The position numbers and the translations under genes were made by a program. Under the pieces are notes generated by a model. The model was not told where the DNA came from. It saw only the letters and a program-made list of their open reading frames with translations, and made no database searches. A DNA stretch of 64,000 bases. It comes from Haloarcula rara (GTDB lineage: Archaea; Halobacteriota; Halobacteria; Halobacteriales; Haloarculaceae). This document shows positions 42,227 to 51,314 of the stretch, piece by piece (within the stretch, counting starts at the first letter, position 1; each line of letters opens with the position of its first letter). The stretch is from assembly GCF_029338235.1 (NCBI RefSeq), contig NZ_CP119785.1:2170001-2234000 (forward strand), read 5' to 3'.

Positions 42227-42245
42227 CATCGAGCTTTCATCGATG
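42227..42245 (+). promoter_or_regulatory. Dyad upstream of the cetZ promoter
   Basis: CATCGA and TCGATG (42227-42232 and 42240-42245) are inverted repeats with 7 nt between, ending 16 nt before the putative TATA box. Location suits a regulator-binding site; no further evidence. Confidence 0.4.
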
Positions 42246-42260
42246 AGATTTGGGCAAAAA

Positions 42261-42268
42261 ACTTATAC
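42261..42268 (+). promoter_or_regulatory. Putative TATA box of cetZ
   Basis: ACTTATAC lies 43-49 nt upstream of the ATG at 42310; with the usual 25-nt spacing the transcript would start about 20 nt before the ATG. Within this short leader is GGAG (42296-42299), 10 nt before the ATG, a possible Shine-Dalgarno element; other promoters here look leaderless. Confidence 0.6.
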
Positions 42269-42309
42269 GCACTATCCTACTTACCACTTTCAACCGGAGA
42301 ACTATATCA

Positions 42310-43494
42310 ATGAAACTCGCGATGATCGGCTTCGGGCAGGCCGGTGGCAAAATCGTGGACAAATTCCTCGAGTACGACGAGAAGACGGGCTCGGGAATCG
42401 TCCGCTCGGCCGTGGCGGTCAACACGGCCAAAGCTGACCTGCTGGGGCTAGAACACATTCCGGAGGAGAATCGGGTACTAATCGGCCAGGCTCGCGTCAA
42501 GGGCCACGGCGTTGGCGCCGACAACGAACTGGGCGCCGAAATCGCCGAGGAGGACATCGACGAGGTCCAGGGGGCCATCGACAACATCCCCGTCCACGAG
42601 GTCGACGCGTTCCTCGTCGTCGCCGGGCTCGGCGGCGGGACCGGGTCCGGTGGGTCGCCGGTCGTCGCGAAACACCTCAAACGCATCTACACCGAACCCG
42701 TCTACGGGCTCGGTGTCCTGCCGGGCAGCGACGAGGGCGGCATCTACACGCTCAACGCCGCCCGGTCGTTCCAGACGTTCGTCCGCGAGGTGGACAACCT
42801 CATGGTGTTCGACAACGACGCCTGGCGACAGACCGGCGAGTCCGTCGAGGGCGGCTACGACACTATCAACGAGGAGATCGTCCGGCGCTTCGGCGTGCTC
42901 TTTGGCGCCGGCGAGGTCGAGGCCGGCGACAACGTCGCCGAGAGCGTCGTCGACTCCTCCGAGATTATCAACACGCTCGATGGCGGCGGCGTCTCCACCG
43001 TCGGCTACGCCTCCGAGGACGTCGAAGTCGACTCCAGCGGGGGCGGACTGCTCTCGCGGTTCAAGGGTGACAGCGACAGCGGTGACGACGGAATGGACAC
43101 GGCCAACACCACCAACCGCATCACCTCGCTGGTCCGCAAGGCCGCCCTCGGGCGGCTGACGCTGCCCTGTGAAATCGAGGGCACCGAGCGCGCGCTGCTC
43201 GTGATGGCCGGGCCGCCCAACCATCTCAACCGGAAGGGTATCGAGCGCGGCCGCAAGTGGCTCGAAGAGCAGACCGGCTCGATGGAAGTGCGTGGCGGGG
43301 ACTACCCGACCAACGCCCCGAAGGTCGCCGCCTCTATCCTGCTGGCCGGCGTCCACAACGTACCCCGAATCAAGGAGCTCCAGCAGGTCGCCATCGAAGC
43401 CCAGGACAACATCGACGACATCCGCCAGCAAAGCGAAGATAACTTAGAGAACTTGGTTGAAGACGATGAAGATGAACTCGATCCGCTATTCTAG
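42310..43494 (+). CDS. cetZ: CetZ tubulin/FtsZ-superfamily protein
   Basis: A 394-residue cytoskeletal GTPase of the archaeal CetZ group. N-terminal GTPase starts MKLAMIGFGQAGGKIVDKF; GTP signature GLGGGTGSG (106-114); T-loop VLPGSDEGGIYTLNAARS; C-terminal domain with PPNHLNRKGIERGRKWLEEQTGS. CetZ proteins form filaments and set cell shape in haloarchaea. The tail is acidic ([19 protein letters not shown]). The gene for a membrane-anchored protein overlaps its last 29 nt. Which CetZ number it is cannot be decided from this view, but its neighbours fit cetZ1. Confidence 0.93.
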   Translation: MKLAMIGFGQAGGKIVDKFLEYDEKTGSGIVRSAVAVNTAKADLLGLEHIPEENRVLIGQARVKGHGVGADNELGAEIAEEDIDEVQGAIDNIPVHEVDAFLVVAGLGGGTGSGGSPVVAKHLKRIYTEPVYGLGVLPGSDEGGIYTLNAARSFQTFVREVDNLMVFDNDAWRQTGESVEGGYDTINEEIVRRFGVLFGAGEVEAGDNVAESVVDSSEIINTLDGGGVSTVGYASEDVEVDSSGGGLLSRFKGDSDSGDDGMDTANTTNRITSLVRKAALGRLTLPCEIEGTERALLVMAGPPNHLNRKGIERGRKWLEEQTGSMEVRGGDYPTNAPKVAASILLAGVHNVPRIKELQQVAIEAQDNIDDIRQQSEDNLENLVEDDEDELDPLF

Positions 43495-44260
43495 GGCGAC
43501 GGTCGCATTGCTCTGTGTCGTCGGGTTGCTGGCCGTTGCGGGCACAGCGGGTGCCTTCACCGTCTCGACAGAGGGCGATGTGCCCAACGAGACTGCCGTC
43601 GGCAGCGAGGTGTCGGTCACGTACGTCATCGACGACCCGTATACGGACGTTCCGAGCGAATGGACGCTCGACGGCGAAACCGAACTGGAGAACGTTAGCT
43701 GGTCCGTGGAGGTCCGCGACCGCGGGAGCGTCGTCTACGACGAGACCTACGGTGAGCAGTCGTTCACACAGACGATGAACGGCGAGGGCGCCCAGGACGG
43801 TGACGAGGTCCGTATCACGCTCGAGGGGACCGTCCCAGCAGTCGAGACCTACACCTACGAGCCACCCGAGCAGTACACGGTCGCGAACCTCGCCCGCGTG
43901 ACTGGGAGCAACGAGAACGAGTTCCGTAACGATTCCGCTCACCACTACACCGAGGACAGCCGCGAGGCGCGCCAGGCTATCAACGCCTCCCAGCAAGCCG
44001 TCGCGGACGCACCGGGCGATAACTCGGATGCGAAGGCACAGCTCGACCGGGCCATCTCCGCCTACGAGGCCGAGGACTTCGACAACGCGGTTTCGCTGGC
44101 CGAAGACGCCGAGCAGCAGGCCGAGCAGGCCCAGCAAAGCCAGCAGACCACCCAGACGCTGCTGTACGCGGCCGGTGCGGTCGTGCTCCTCCTCCTGGTC
44201 GGTGGCGGGGGCTTCTATCTCTACAGCAAGTCCCAAGAGGACGACTACAGCAAGCTGTAA
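43466..44260 (+). CDS. Exported membrane-anchored protein coupled to cetZ
   Basis: A 264-residue protein: N-terminal signal sequence ([21 protein letters not shown]), an extracellular beta-rich part (33-140), a helical Gln/Glu-rich segment with [16 protein letters not shown], a single C-terminal helix (about 232-255) and a short cytoplasmic tail [11 protein letters not shown]. Start candidates are ATG 43466 and 43472 within the cetZ 3' end; the TTG at 43457 is less likely. Overlap with cetZ by 29 nt implies coupled expression. It may tether or sense envelope state for CetZ; role unknown. Confidence 0.75.
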   Translation: MKMNSIRYSRATVALLCVVGLLAVAGTAGAFTVSTEGDVPNETAVGSEVSVTYVIDDPYTDVPSEWTLDGETELENVSWSVEVRDRGSVVYDETYGEQSFTQTMNGEGAQDGDEVRITLEGTVPAVETYTYEPPEQYTVANLARVTGSNENEFRNDSAHHYTEDSREARQAINASQQAVADAPGDNSDAKAQLDRAISAYEAEDFDNAVSLAEDAEQQAEQAQQSQQTTQTLLYAAGAVVLLLLVGGGGFYLYSKSQEDDYSKL

Positions 44261-44871
44261 TGCGACTCGTCGTCCCCGTCTCGGGGTCCGACCCGAAAAC
44301 CCGCCTCTCCTCCGTTCTCACGCCCGACGAGCGCCGCGAGTTTACGGAAGCGATGCTCGCAGACGTCCTCGCCGCACTCGAGGCGGCCGACCACGCACCG
44401 GCGGTCGTCGCGACGGCGCCTGTTACGTGTGAAGCGCCGGTCACTGTCGACGAGCGTGGGCTCGATTCGCTCGTCAATGGGCTGCTCGCCGAGACCGACG
44501 GGGAGCTTGCGATCGTGATGGCCGACCTCCCGCTGCTCACGCCGGGCGCCGTCGAGCGGCTGTTCGCGCCCGAGGCCGATGTGGTGCTGGCGCCCGGCAC
44601 CGGTGGCGGGACGAACGCCTTCGTCTCCCGCCATCCCGACTTCCGGGTGGACTACCACGGCGCGTCGATACGAGACCACCGCCAGATTGCTCGCGCGGCC
44701 GGCGCGAGCGTCGCCGAAGTGGACTCGCGCCGACTGGCGACGGATATCGACGAGCCGGACGACCTGGCGGAGGTCCTGCTTCACAGCGACGGCGCCGCCG
44801 CCAACTGGCTCCGCGACGCCGGCTTCGAACTCGTCACCGACGACGGTCGCGTGACGGTCGAACGGGCCTGA
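44260..44871 (+). CDS. cofC: 2-phospho-L-lactate guanylyltransferase
   Basis: A 203-residue nucleotidyltransferase: [51 protein letters not shown] and [25 protein letters not shown] are CofC motifs. It makes LPPG for coenzyme F420 synthesis. ATG 44260 overlaps the preceding stop by one base. Location after cetZ and the anchored protein is a haloarchaeal arrangement I recall. Confidence 0.9.
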   Translation: MRLVVPVSGSDPKTRLSSVLTPDERREFTEAMLADVLAALEAADHAPAVVATAPVTCEAPVTVDERGLDSLVNGLLAETDGELAIVMADLPLLTPGAVERLFAPEADVVLAPGTGGGTNAFVSRHPDFRVDYHGASIRDHRQIARAAGASVAEVDSRRLATDIDEPDDLAEVLLHSDGAAANWLRDAGFELVTDDGRVTVERA

Positions 44872-44899
44872 GCGGACCCCCGGAGGCGAGACGCTTACA

Positions 44900-45499
44900 G
44901 TGCTCTGGCCCGAACCAGAGAGCGTGCAGTACGACCGGCTTACCAAGGGAATCGCGGTCGTCTTCGGCGTCCTCACAGCCGTGCTGACCGTGGTGGGCAT
45001 CCTCTCCAGCCCGGCCGTGCTCTTTCTGGCGCTGATGTTCGGGGCCTCGACGTACCTGATGTACTACCACCTCAGCGGACGGATGGCCGCGAGCGTCTAC
45101 GAGCGCGTCGAGCAGCGGGCCGCGACCGACGGTCGTGGCGCCCGCCGTGGCGACAGCCGCGGCGGCTTCGGTGCGGGGCCGCGCGAGGAGTGGGAACCAC
45201 CCCGCGACGGCCGGGCGCGCCGCACCGCAGAGCGGGTCCGCCAGGAGCGAGCCCGCCGGCAGCAGGCCCGGGGCGGACGCCAGAGGACGGCCCGGCGCCG
45301 CCAGTCCGTTCAGCAGTCGTCCGGACCCACGCCCGCGGAGGCGTACGACCGGCTGGGACTGGACCCCAGCGCGGACCAGAGCACGGTCAAGCAGGCCTAC
45401 CGCGAGCGGGTCAAGGAGACCCATCCGGACACCGACAGCGGGAGCGAACGGGAGTTCAAGCGGGTGAAAGCGGCCTACGAGACGCTCACCGACGACTGA
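44900..45499 (+). CDS. Membrane protein with C-terminal J domain
   Basis: A 199-residue protein starting with GTG 44900. Two hydrophobic helices (about 18-35 and 38-55), a basic Arg-rich cytosolic linker, and a C-terminal J domain: AEAYDRLGLDPSADQSTVKQAYRERVKETHPDTDSGSE, with the HPD tripeptide that stimulates DnaK. So a membrane-tethered co-chaperone. A second GTG at 44924 is an alternative start. Confidence 0.82.
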   Translation: MLWPEPESVQYDRLTKGIAVVFGVLTAVLTVVGILSSPAVLFLALMFGASTYLMYYHLSGRMAASVYERVEQRAATDGRGARRGDSRGGFGAGPREEWEPPRDGRARRTAERVRQERARRQQARGGRQRTARRRQSVQQSSGPTPAEAYDRLGLDPSADQSTVKQAYRERVKETHPDTDSGSEREFKRVKAAYETLTDD

Positions 45500-45544
45500 T
45501 GCGGTGACCGCAACGACCAAATCCGTGCCGGCGCCAGTTCCCGT

Positions 45545-46222
45545 ATGACCGAGACACCGCCGCTGGTGGTCGATATTGACGGGACGCTCACCGACGACAC
45601 CCGAGCCGTCGACCCGCGCGTGTTTCCAGTCCTCGCGGAGTGGCCCGAACCAGTCGTCGTCGCGACCGGCAAAGCGATGCCCTATCCTATCGCTCTCTGT
45701 GAGTTCGTCGGCATCGACTACACCGTCATCGCGGAGAACGGCGGGGTAGTGTTCGTCGAGGCCACGGACACGCTCCAGATAGAGGGCGACAAGGCGGCGT
45801 GTCTCGCCGTCGCCGAGGCGTACCGGGAGCTGGGATACGAGATGGGCTTTGGCGAGGTCGACCTGGCGAACCGGTGGCGCGAGACCGAGGTCGTCGTCGA
45901 CCTGTCCCAGCCCGAGGAACCGCTGCGGCGTCTGGCTGAGGAGCACGGACTGGAGTTTTTCGACACCGGCTTCGCCTATCACGTCACCGACGCCAGTATC
46001 GACAAGGGGACCGGACTGGACGCGGTCTGTACCGAGCTGGGACTCGAACCGGTGGATTTCCTCGCGGTCGGTGACTCCGAGAACGACGCGGCGACGTTCG
46101 ACGTGGCCGGTGAGTCGGTGGCCGTCGCCAACGCCGACGAGACGGCGCTTTCTCGGGCCGACCGCGTGACCGAGGCGAGCTACGCCGACGGCTTCCTCGA
46201 GGCGGTCGAGCCGTATCGCTAG
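45545..46222 (+). CDS. pgp: Phosphoglycolate phosphatase, HAD family
   Basis: A 225-residue HAD phosphatase of the archaeal TA0175 type. Motif I DIDGTLTD (9-16), motif II VVVATGKAMPY, Lys in ASIDKGTGLDAV and motif IV VGDSENDAATF with acidic metal ligands. It removes phosphate from 2-phosphoglycolate. Length matches the family. Start ATG 45545. Confidence 0.88.
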   Translation: MTETPPLVVDIDGTLTDDTRAVDPRVFPVLAEWPEPVVVATGKAMPYPIALCEFVGIDYTVIAENGGVVFVEATDTLQIEGDKAACLAVAEAYRELGYEMGFGEVDLANRWRETEVVVDLSQPEEPLRRLAEEHGLEFFDTGFAYHVTDASIDKGTGLDAVCTELGLEPVDFLAVGDSENDAATFDVAGESVAVANADETALSRADRVTEASYADGFLEAVEPYR

Positions 46223-46433
46223 GGCGAACCGGCGACACAGACGCTCTGAACAGCGGGGCTGGTGTCGCACGACGGCTGGACCCCGCTGGCGAGTGACCTA
46301 CATAGGCCACGCTGGCCCTGCCTTCGCCTATGAACCTTCACTGTGAGAGATAGAGACACCCACCGTACATAACAGGGCGCAGGAACTCCATACCCGGGGA
46401 AAGCTTTTGTTTGCCCCTCCGTTACGCACCGTC

Positions 46434-48062
46434 ATGAGCCCCGACCGGGCCGTCCTCCAGCGCGCGCTGGACCGCGGCGAACAGGAGGGTGGCAGCGTCG
46501 AATTCAAAGAGCGGCTCACCGAGGACCTCCACCTCTCGGAGGGGCGGCTGGAATCGCTGGCCGCACAGCTTCGCCATCGCGTCCTCTCCGGGGAGGGCGA
46601 GGCGACCTACGTCGTCGGCGTGACCGACGAGGGCGGGCTGGCCGGTATCTCCCCCGCCGAGTTCTCCGAGTCCATGGACGTACTGAGCCTGCTCGCAGAG
46701 GAGGCCGGCGCCCACATCGAGGAGGTCCAGACGTGGGGTGTCGACGGCGTCGCCGACTCGGGCGGCGGAGGCGACGCCAAGGGTATCGTCGGCGTCGCCA
46801 CCATCCGCGAGGGCGCAGTACTGGAAGACGACGACCACATCGTCGTGGGGACCGCCGGCCACGTCGACCACGGCAAGTCCACGCTCGTGGGGTCGCTCGT
46901 CACGGGGGAGGCCGACGACGGCGAGGGGAACACGAGGGGCTTCCTTGACGTGCAACCCCACGAGGTCGAACGCGGTCTCTCGGCGGACCTCTCGTATGGC
47001 GTCTACGGCTTCGACGAGGACGGTCCGGTGCGGATGGACAATCCGCATCGCAAGACGGACCGGGCCCGCGTCGTCGAGGAGTCCGACCGGCTGGTGAGCT
47101 TCGTCGACACCGTGGGCCACGAGCCCTGGCTTCGGACCACGATTCGCGGGCTGGTGGGCCAGAAACTGGACTACGGCTTGCTCACTGTGGCCGCCGACGA
47201 CGGCGTCACCGAGACCACCCGCGAGCATCTGGGCATTCTGCTGGCGACCGAACTCCCGACCATCGTCGCGCTCACGAAGACAGACCTCGTGACCGACGAA
47301 CGGGTCAGCGAGGTCGAGCGGGAGGTCGAGCGGGCGCTGCGCGAGGTCGATAAGACGCCGCTTCGGGTCGAACGCCACGGTATCGACGCCGCTATCGAGG
47401 AAATCTCCGAGACTGTGGTCCCCGTGGTGACGACCAGTGCTGTCACACAGTGCGGGCTGGACACGCTGGACGAGATGTTCGAACGGATGCCCAAGACCGG
47501 CGGCGAGGTCGGCGAGTTCCGGATGTACATCGACCGGACCTACAACGTCCAGGGCGTGGGCGCCGTCGCGTCCGGGACGGTGAAAGCCGGCGAAGTAGAG
47601 GCTGGCGACGAACTCCTGCTGGGCCCGATGCAGGACGGCCAGTTCCGCGAGGTCGAGGTCCGCTCCATCGAGATGCATTACCACCGTGTCGACGAGGCTA
47701 AGGCCGGCCGTATCGTCGGTATCGCGCTCAAGGGGGTGCGAGAGGCCGACATCGAGCGCGGGATGGTGTTGCTGCCCCGGGACGCAGACCCCGACCCGGT
47801 CCGTGAGTTCGAGGCCGAAGTGATGGTGTTGAACCACCCGACTCGCATCGGCGACGGCTACGAGCCGGTCGTCCACCTCGAAACCGTAAGCGAGGCTGCG
47901 AAGTTCTACCCGGCCGGGGGCCAGCTGCTGCCGGGCGACGCCGGTCAGACCAGGGTTCGGTTCAAGTTCCGGTCATACCTGGTCGAGGAAGGCCAGAAGT
48001 TCGTCTTCCGCGAGGGCCGCTCGAAGGGCGTCGGGACGGTCACCGACGTGGGGACGGAGTGA
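46434..48062 (+). CDS. GTPBP1-family GTPase, translation factor-like
   Basis: A 542-residue GTP-binding protein. N-terminal helical/alpha-beta region (1-130, with SVEFKERLTEDLHLSEGRLESL); G domain from about 140: GTAGHVDHGKSTLVGSL (G1), DTVGHEPWLRTTIRGL (G3), VALTKTDLV (G4); then beta-barrel domains (VASGTVKAGEVEAGDELLLGP, VMVLNHPTRIGDGYEPVVH) as in EF-Tu and GTPBP1. Probably a ribosome-associated or mRNA-surveillance GTPase; exact role not known in archaea. Start ATG 46434. Confidence 0.9.
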   Translation: MSPDRAVLQRALDRGEQEGGSVEFKERLTEDLHLSEGRLESLAAQLRHRVLSGEGEATYVVGVTDEGGLAGISPAEFSESMDVLSLLAEEAGAHIEEVQTWGVDGVADSGGGGDAKGIVGVATIREGAVLEDDDHIVVGTAGHVDHGKSTLVGSLVTGEADDGEGNTRGFLDVQPHEVERGLSADLSYGVYGFDEDGPVRMDNPHRKTDRARVVEESDRLVSFVDTVGHEPWLRTTIRGLVGQKLDYGLLTVAADDGVTETTREHLGILLATELPTIVALTKTDLVTDERVSEVEREVERALREVDKTPLRVERHGIDAAIEEISETVVPVVTTSAVTQCGLDTLDEMFERMPKTGGEVGEFRMYIDRTYNVQGVGAVASGTVKAGEVEAGDELLLGPMQDGQFREVEVRSIEMHYHRVDEAKAGRIVGIALKGVREADIERGMVLLPRDADPDPVREFEAEVMVLNHPTRIGDGYEPVVHLETVSEAAKFYPAGGQLLPGDAGQTRVRFKFRSYLVEEGQKFVFREGRSKGVGTVTDVGTE

Positions 48063-48110
48063 CCGCCGTTAGGTACCCTTGCTTTATCTGTCGGGTGTCT
48101 CTCGTGGGGC

Positions 48111-48722
48111 ATGGAGCTGCTCGTCTACGGTGCCAGTGGTCCTGTCGGGCGCCGGCTCTGTGCGTCCGCCGTGTCCGACGGCCACAGTGTGACGGCGTTC
48201 GTTCGTGACACCGCGCGGGCCCCCGACGGCGTCTCGGTTATCGAGGAGGACGTGACCGACCTGGAGGCCGTCGCGGCCGCGGTCAGCGGTCAGGACGCCG
48301 TCTGTAGCGCGCTCGGGCCCGACGACGGCGATTTCGCAGCGCTCGACACCGGTCTCGAGAACCTCGTCGCCGCGATGGAAGCCTGCGGCGCCGAGCGACT
48401 GGTCGCCGTCGCCGCCGCGGGCATCCTCCAGGCCACGCCCGGGCGACTCCGCCTCGACGTGGACGACTTTCCCGAGACGCTGCGACCGCTCGCCGACGCC
48501 CACCGGGCGGTGTACGACCGACTCCAGCCCTCGGGGCTGGACTGGACGCTCGTGTGCCCGCCCCGGATGCCTGACGGTCCGCCGACGGACCACTATCGCA
48601 CCGCGGTCGAGTACCTCCCGGAGGGCGGGCAGTCCGTCTCGACCGGCGACGTGGCGGCGTTCGTCTACGACGCGGTCCTCAACGACCGGCACAGCTGCGA
48701 GCGAGTCGGCATCGCCTACTGA
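48111..48722 (+). CDS. NAD(P)H-binding protein (atypical SDR)
   Basis: A 203-residue Rossmann protein: YGASGPVGRRLCASA nucleotide loop near 6-20, VIEEDVTDLEAVAAAVSGQDAVCSALG, and SGLDWTLVCPPRMPDG. Similar to the NAD(P)H-binding/NmrA group of flavin or quinone reductases. Its last 7 nt overlap the convergent gene at 48716. Substrate unknown. Confidence 0.82.
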   Translation: MELLVYGASGPVGRRLCASAVSDGHSVTAFVRDTARAPDGVSVIEEDVTDLEAVAAAVSGQDAVCSALGPDDGDFAALDTGLENLVAAMEACGAERLVAVAAAGILQATPGRLRLDVDDFPETLRPLADAHRAVYDRLQPSGLDWTLVCPPRMPDGPPTDHYRTAVEYLPEGGQSVSTGDVAAFVYDAVLNDRHSCERVGIAY

Positions 48723-49195
48723 GACGAGACGAAACTGTCGTTCTCGACCGCGAGCATGTCGAAGCGGACGGCCCACTCGAGAATGTGCTCAACGCGTCGT
48801 CGCCAGTCCGCTTCCCACTCGGGGTCGCGCTCGCGTTCCCAGCGCGGTATCTCCTCGCGTACCCCCTCGAACGCCGTCCCAGGACTGTCTGCACCCGCAG
48901 CCACTGCGTCGAGCAACTCGGCGACGAGAAACACCCGCTCGCGGGCGGCCGTCGCGAGCGCGTCGCGGTTCAGTTCCGCACGAGTCCGATGGTACCCGCG
49001 CTCGGTCTCGGTCACTAGCCCGAGCGCCTGCAGGAACGTCAGATACGACCGGGCCTGTTCACGGTTGTCGACGTCGGTCGCGCGCTGGATGGCTGCACAG
49101 CAGTCGGCCTTGTCGTCGGGGACGAGCGGTATCGCCGTTCGGGCCGTCCGGAGAAAGTCGAGCGAGCGGGCCGGCGGGGCGACCTTGTAGCGCAT
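48716..49195 (-). CDS. Haloarchaeal hypothetical with wHTH-like core
   Basis: A 159-residue helical protein (SYLTFLQALGLVTETERGYHRTRAELNRDALATAARERVFL) with a winged-helix-like segment at about 45-75 and an aromatic-rich C-terminus (WERERDPEWEADWRRRVEHILEW). Begins 3 nt after the mch... stop-proximal end on the same strand (start 49195). I do not recognise the family beyond haloarchaea. It follows mch closely, so may be co-transcribed. Confidence 0.65.
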   Translation of the reverse strand: MRYKVAPPARSLDFLRTARTAIPLVPDDKADCCAAIQRATDVDNREQARSYLTFLQALGLVTETERGYHRTRAELNRDALATAARERVFLVAELLDAVAAGADSPGTAFEGVREEIPRWERERDPEWEADWRRRVEHILEWAVRFDMLAVENDSFVSSQ

Positions 49196-49198
49196 CCC

Positions 49199-50134
49199 TC
49201 AGAGCCCGAAGCTCTCGACCAGGACGTCCTCGTGGGTCTCGCCGACGACGTGGGTGTCGCCCCCGACCACGTCGATGGTCACCTTCGCCGGCCCGAACAG
49301 CTCCACCGGCAGTTCCGCGAAGTCCCAGTCGACGTCCTCGAAGACACCGTCGAGCGGTCGGCCGTACTCCGCGCCGGCGACAGAGGTGACCTCGTCGACG
49401 ATATCGTCGACCGGCTCGTCGACGGTGAGGTGGACCTCGCTCCCGTAGGCCAGTGCGTCTGTGGTCCGGGCCATCGCCGTCGCCTCGTCGGCCGCGACGG
49501 GGGCGACCGGCGCCCGACCGTTCGCCGAGAGCACTTCCGCCGGGTCGTAGCCCAGCTCGGCCAGCCGGAAGACGGCGATTTCGGCGGCCCGCGCCGCGCT
49601 GGCGACGCTACCGGTGACGCTCGCGGTGGCGAACGCGGGCAGGAAGACCCCGGTCTCGGGAACGCCGGTGCGCTCGGCGACCTGCGCGGCGACGGCCTGG
49701 TCGGGGAGCTGGTCGGTCTCGACGGCGAGGACGGCGAACTGCTCCTCTTCGCGATAGCCGATGCGGCCGAAGATGTCCTCCTCGGCGACCAGCGCACGTG
49801 CCGGGCCGCTGCCCAGTCCTTCGAAATCGTCCGTGGTCAGCTCCCAGCCGCCCTTCTGGGAACAGAGCAGGGCCAGCGCCGGGTGGTCAGTCGCGAGTTC
49901 GACGTGTGTCAGCGGGGCCGCACCGACCCGTTCCATCCCAGTCTGGACCGTCGCCAGGCCGGCCGTCTGGAGCTCCGCCAGCACCAGCCCGGCCTCGACG
50001 GCGCCGGGGACCTCGACGCCGAAATCGAGGACTGCGGCGTCGCCCTCCAGGGCGTGGACGTCTATCGTCAGTTCGTCGGCGAAGTCGATGGCCTCGTCGA
50101 CCAGCTCCGTGGCCATCCGATTGAGCGTGTTCAT
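49199..50134 (-). CDS. mch: Methenyl-tetrahydromethanopterin cyclohydrolase
   Basis: A 311-residue enzyme interconverting N5,N10-methenyl and N5-formyl-H4MPT in C1 metabolism. It begins MNTLNRMATELVDEAIDFADEL and has LVAEEDIFGRIGYREEEQFAVLAVETDQLP, GVFLPAFATASVTGSVASAARAAEIAVFRLAELGYDP and ANGRAPVAPVAADEATAMARTTDALAYG, all Mch features. Haloarchaea use tetrahydrofolate-like or H4MPT-like carriers; mptA in this window fits the same pathway. Length as in homologues. Confidence 0.95.
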   Translation of the reverse strand: MNTLNRMATELVDEAIDFADELTIDVHALEGDAAVLDFGVEVPGAVEAGLVLAELQTAGLATVQTGMERVGAAPLTHVELATDHPALALLCSQKGGWELTTDDFEGLGSGPARALVAEEDIFGRIGYREEEQFAVLAVETDQLPDQAVAAQVAERTGVPETGVFLPAFATASVTGSVASAARAAEIAVFRLAELGYDPAEVLSANGRAPVAPVAADEATAMARTTDALAYGSEVHLTVDEPVDDIVDEVTSVAGAEYGRPLDGVFEDVDWDFAELPVELFGPAKVTIDVVGGDTHVVGETHEDVLVESFGL

Positions 50135-50160
50135 ACCCCGCTTTCGCCAGCCGGCCTTTT

Positions 50161-50233
50161 ATACGGATTGCTGTAGTCTCGTTTCGGTATTTCGCTGTCG
50201 CGAACACTGGGACACAGCTACAACAATCTGTAT
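50161..50233 (-). repeat. Palindromic ATACGGATTGTTGTAG repeat, copy 3
   Basis: 73 bp, reverse orientation relative to copies 1 and 2. Outer arms ATACGGATTGCTGTAG and CTACAACAATCTGTAT pair with few mismatches; the core pairs TTCGC with GCGAA. It lies between mch and the MTH1187-like gene and touches the latter's stop codon. Confidence 0.88.
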
Positions 50234-50562
50234 CAAGTGCCGCCTTCGCCGCCGCTCCGTGCTTCCCGACCCAGCTCGTCCGCTACCCTGTCGACCTTCT
50301 CGCTGGCGCGCTGGTCGACGCCGCGCTTGTCGTCTATCTTCAGGAACGTCTCGACGCGGTCGGACTGGGCGCCGACGGCCTCGTGGGCGGCGTGGGCGGC
50401 CGCGAACAGCTCCTCGCTGTCCGCTGCCTCGATGACGGTGCCCATCGGCGTGGTCTCGTACTCGACGTCGAACTCCTCCAGCGCGGCGACTGCGTCGGCG
50501 ACGTAGGGCGCCATACTCTCCTCGACGACCGGTGCGACCGACAGGAATCCGATGCAGGTCAT
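50233..50562 (-). CDS. Thiamine-binding protein, MTH1187/YkoF family (DUF77)
   Basis: A 109-residue single-domain ferredoxin-like protein: TCIGFLSVAPVVEESMAPYVADAVAALEEFDVEYETTPMGTVIEA is characteristic of the MTH1187 family; the end EKVDRVADELGREARSGGEGGT is helical. Related YkoF binds hydroxymethylpyrimidine/thiamine. Start ATG 50562. The start of the divergent HalX gene is 109 nt away. Confidence 0.88.
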   Translation of the reverse strand: MTCIGFLSVAPVVEESMAPYVADAVAALEEFDVEYETTPMGTVIEAADSEELFAAAHAAHEAVGAQSDRVETFLKIDDKRGVDQRASEKVDRVADELGREARSGGEGGT

Positions 50563-50670
50563 ATGCCTGTCTCGGTGTGGCCCGTTCCTAACGCTGGTGT
50601 TTGGCGACGCGTCGTCGCGAGTGGTTGCACCATCAACATTTATTGTCAGGCCCACCACAGAAAAAATCAA

Positions 50671-51222
50671 ATGGGGGATGGGACGCGTGTCCTCGTCGTG
50701 GAGGATGACGCCGAGCACCGGGAGGTGTACGACCGCGTACTCTCCGAGTTCTACGCGGTCTCGACGGTCGCCAGCGGGGCCCGCGCCGTCGAGACGATGA
50801 CCGACGACACCGACGTCGTCGTGGTCGACCGGCCGCTCCCGGAGCTGTCGGTGGCCACGCTCGTCGGTGAACTCACGAACCGATACCGCGATTGCTGTGT
50901 CGGGCTGGTGACCCGCAGCGAGCCCCACTTCGACGTCGACCGGTGGCTCGGGGTCGACGACTACCTGGTCAAGCCCGTGACTACCGAGGGGTTGCGCGAG
51001 ACCGTCGAGGGGCTGCTCGCGCTGGCCGAGTACGACACCACCTACCGAACGCTGAGTCAGAAGCGCGTCAGAAAGAGCGTGCTGGCCCAGGAACAGCGGT
51101 CGACGAGACGCCAACAGAATCCCGAGTGTGCCCGCCTCCGTGCCGATATCGAACGGCTGGAGCGGGAACTCGACGAGCTAGCCGAGCGCCTCGACGGGAC
51201 GGCGCGGGCAGTGCAACGGTGA
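50671..51222 (+). CDS. Second HalX response regulator
   Basis: A 183-residue protein with receiver domain (RVLVVEDDAEHREVY, phospho-acceptor D53 in VVVDRPLP, Lys in YLVKPVTTEGLRE) and a HalX C-terminal helical domain (about 120-180; YRTLSQKRVRKSVLAQEQRSTRRQ). The first ten residues are variable; a second in-frame ATG lies at 50680. Follows an AT-rich promoter (about 50640-50668). Paralogous to the protein at 29475. Confidence 0.88.
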   Translation: MGDGTRVLVVEDDAEHREVYDRVLSEFYAVSTVASGARAVETMTDDTDVVVVDRPLPELSVATLVGELTNRYRDCCVGLVTRSEPHFDVDRWLGVDDYLVKPVTTEGLRETVEGLLALAEYDTTYRTLSQKRVRKSVLAQEQRSTRRQQNPECARLRADIERLERELDELAERLDGTARAVQR

Positions 51223-51314
51223 GGTGGCGTCACAGGCATCGGGCCGGGAGCGGCCTTTGTGCCGCGACTCGGGGAAGGGCAGGGCTGCCGACACTATGGA
51301 TTGTGCAGACTAGT

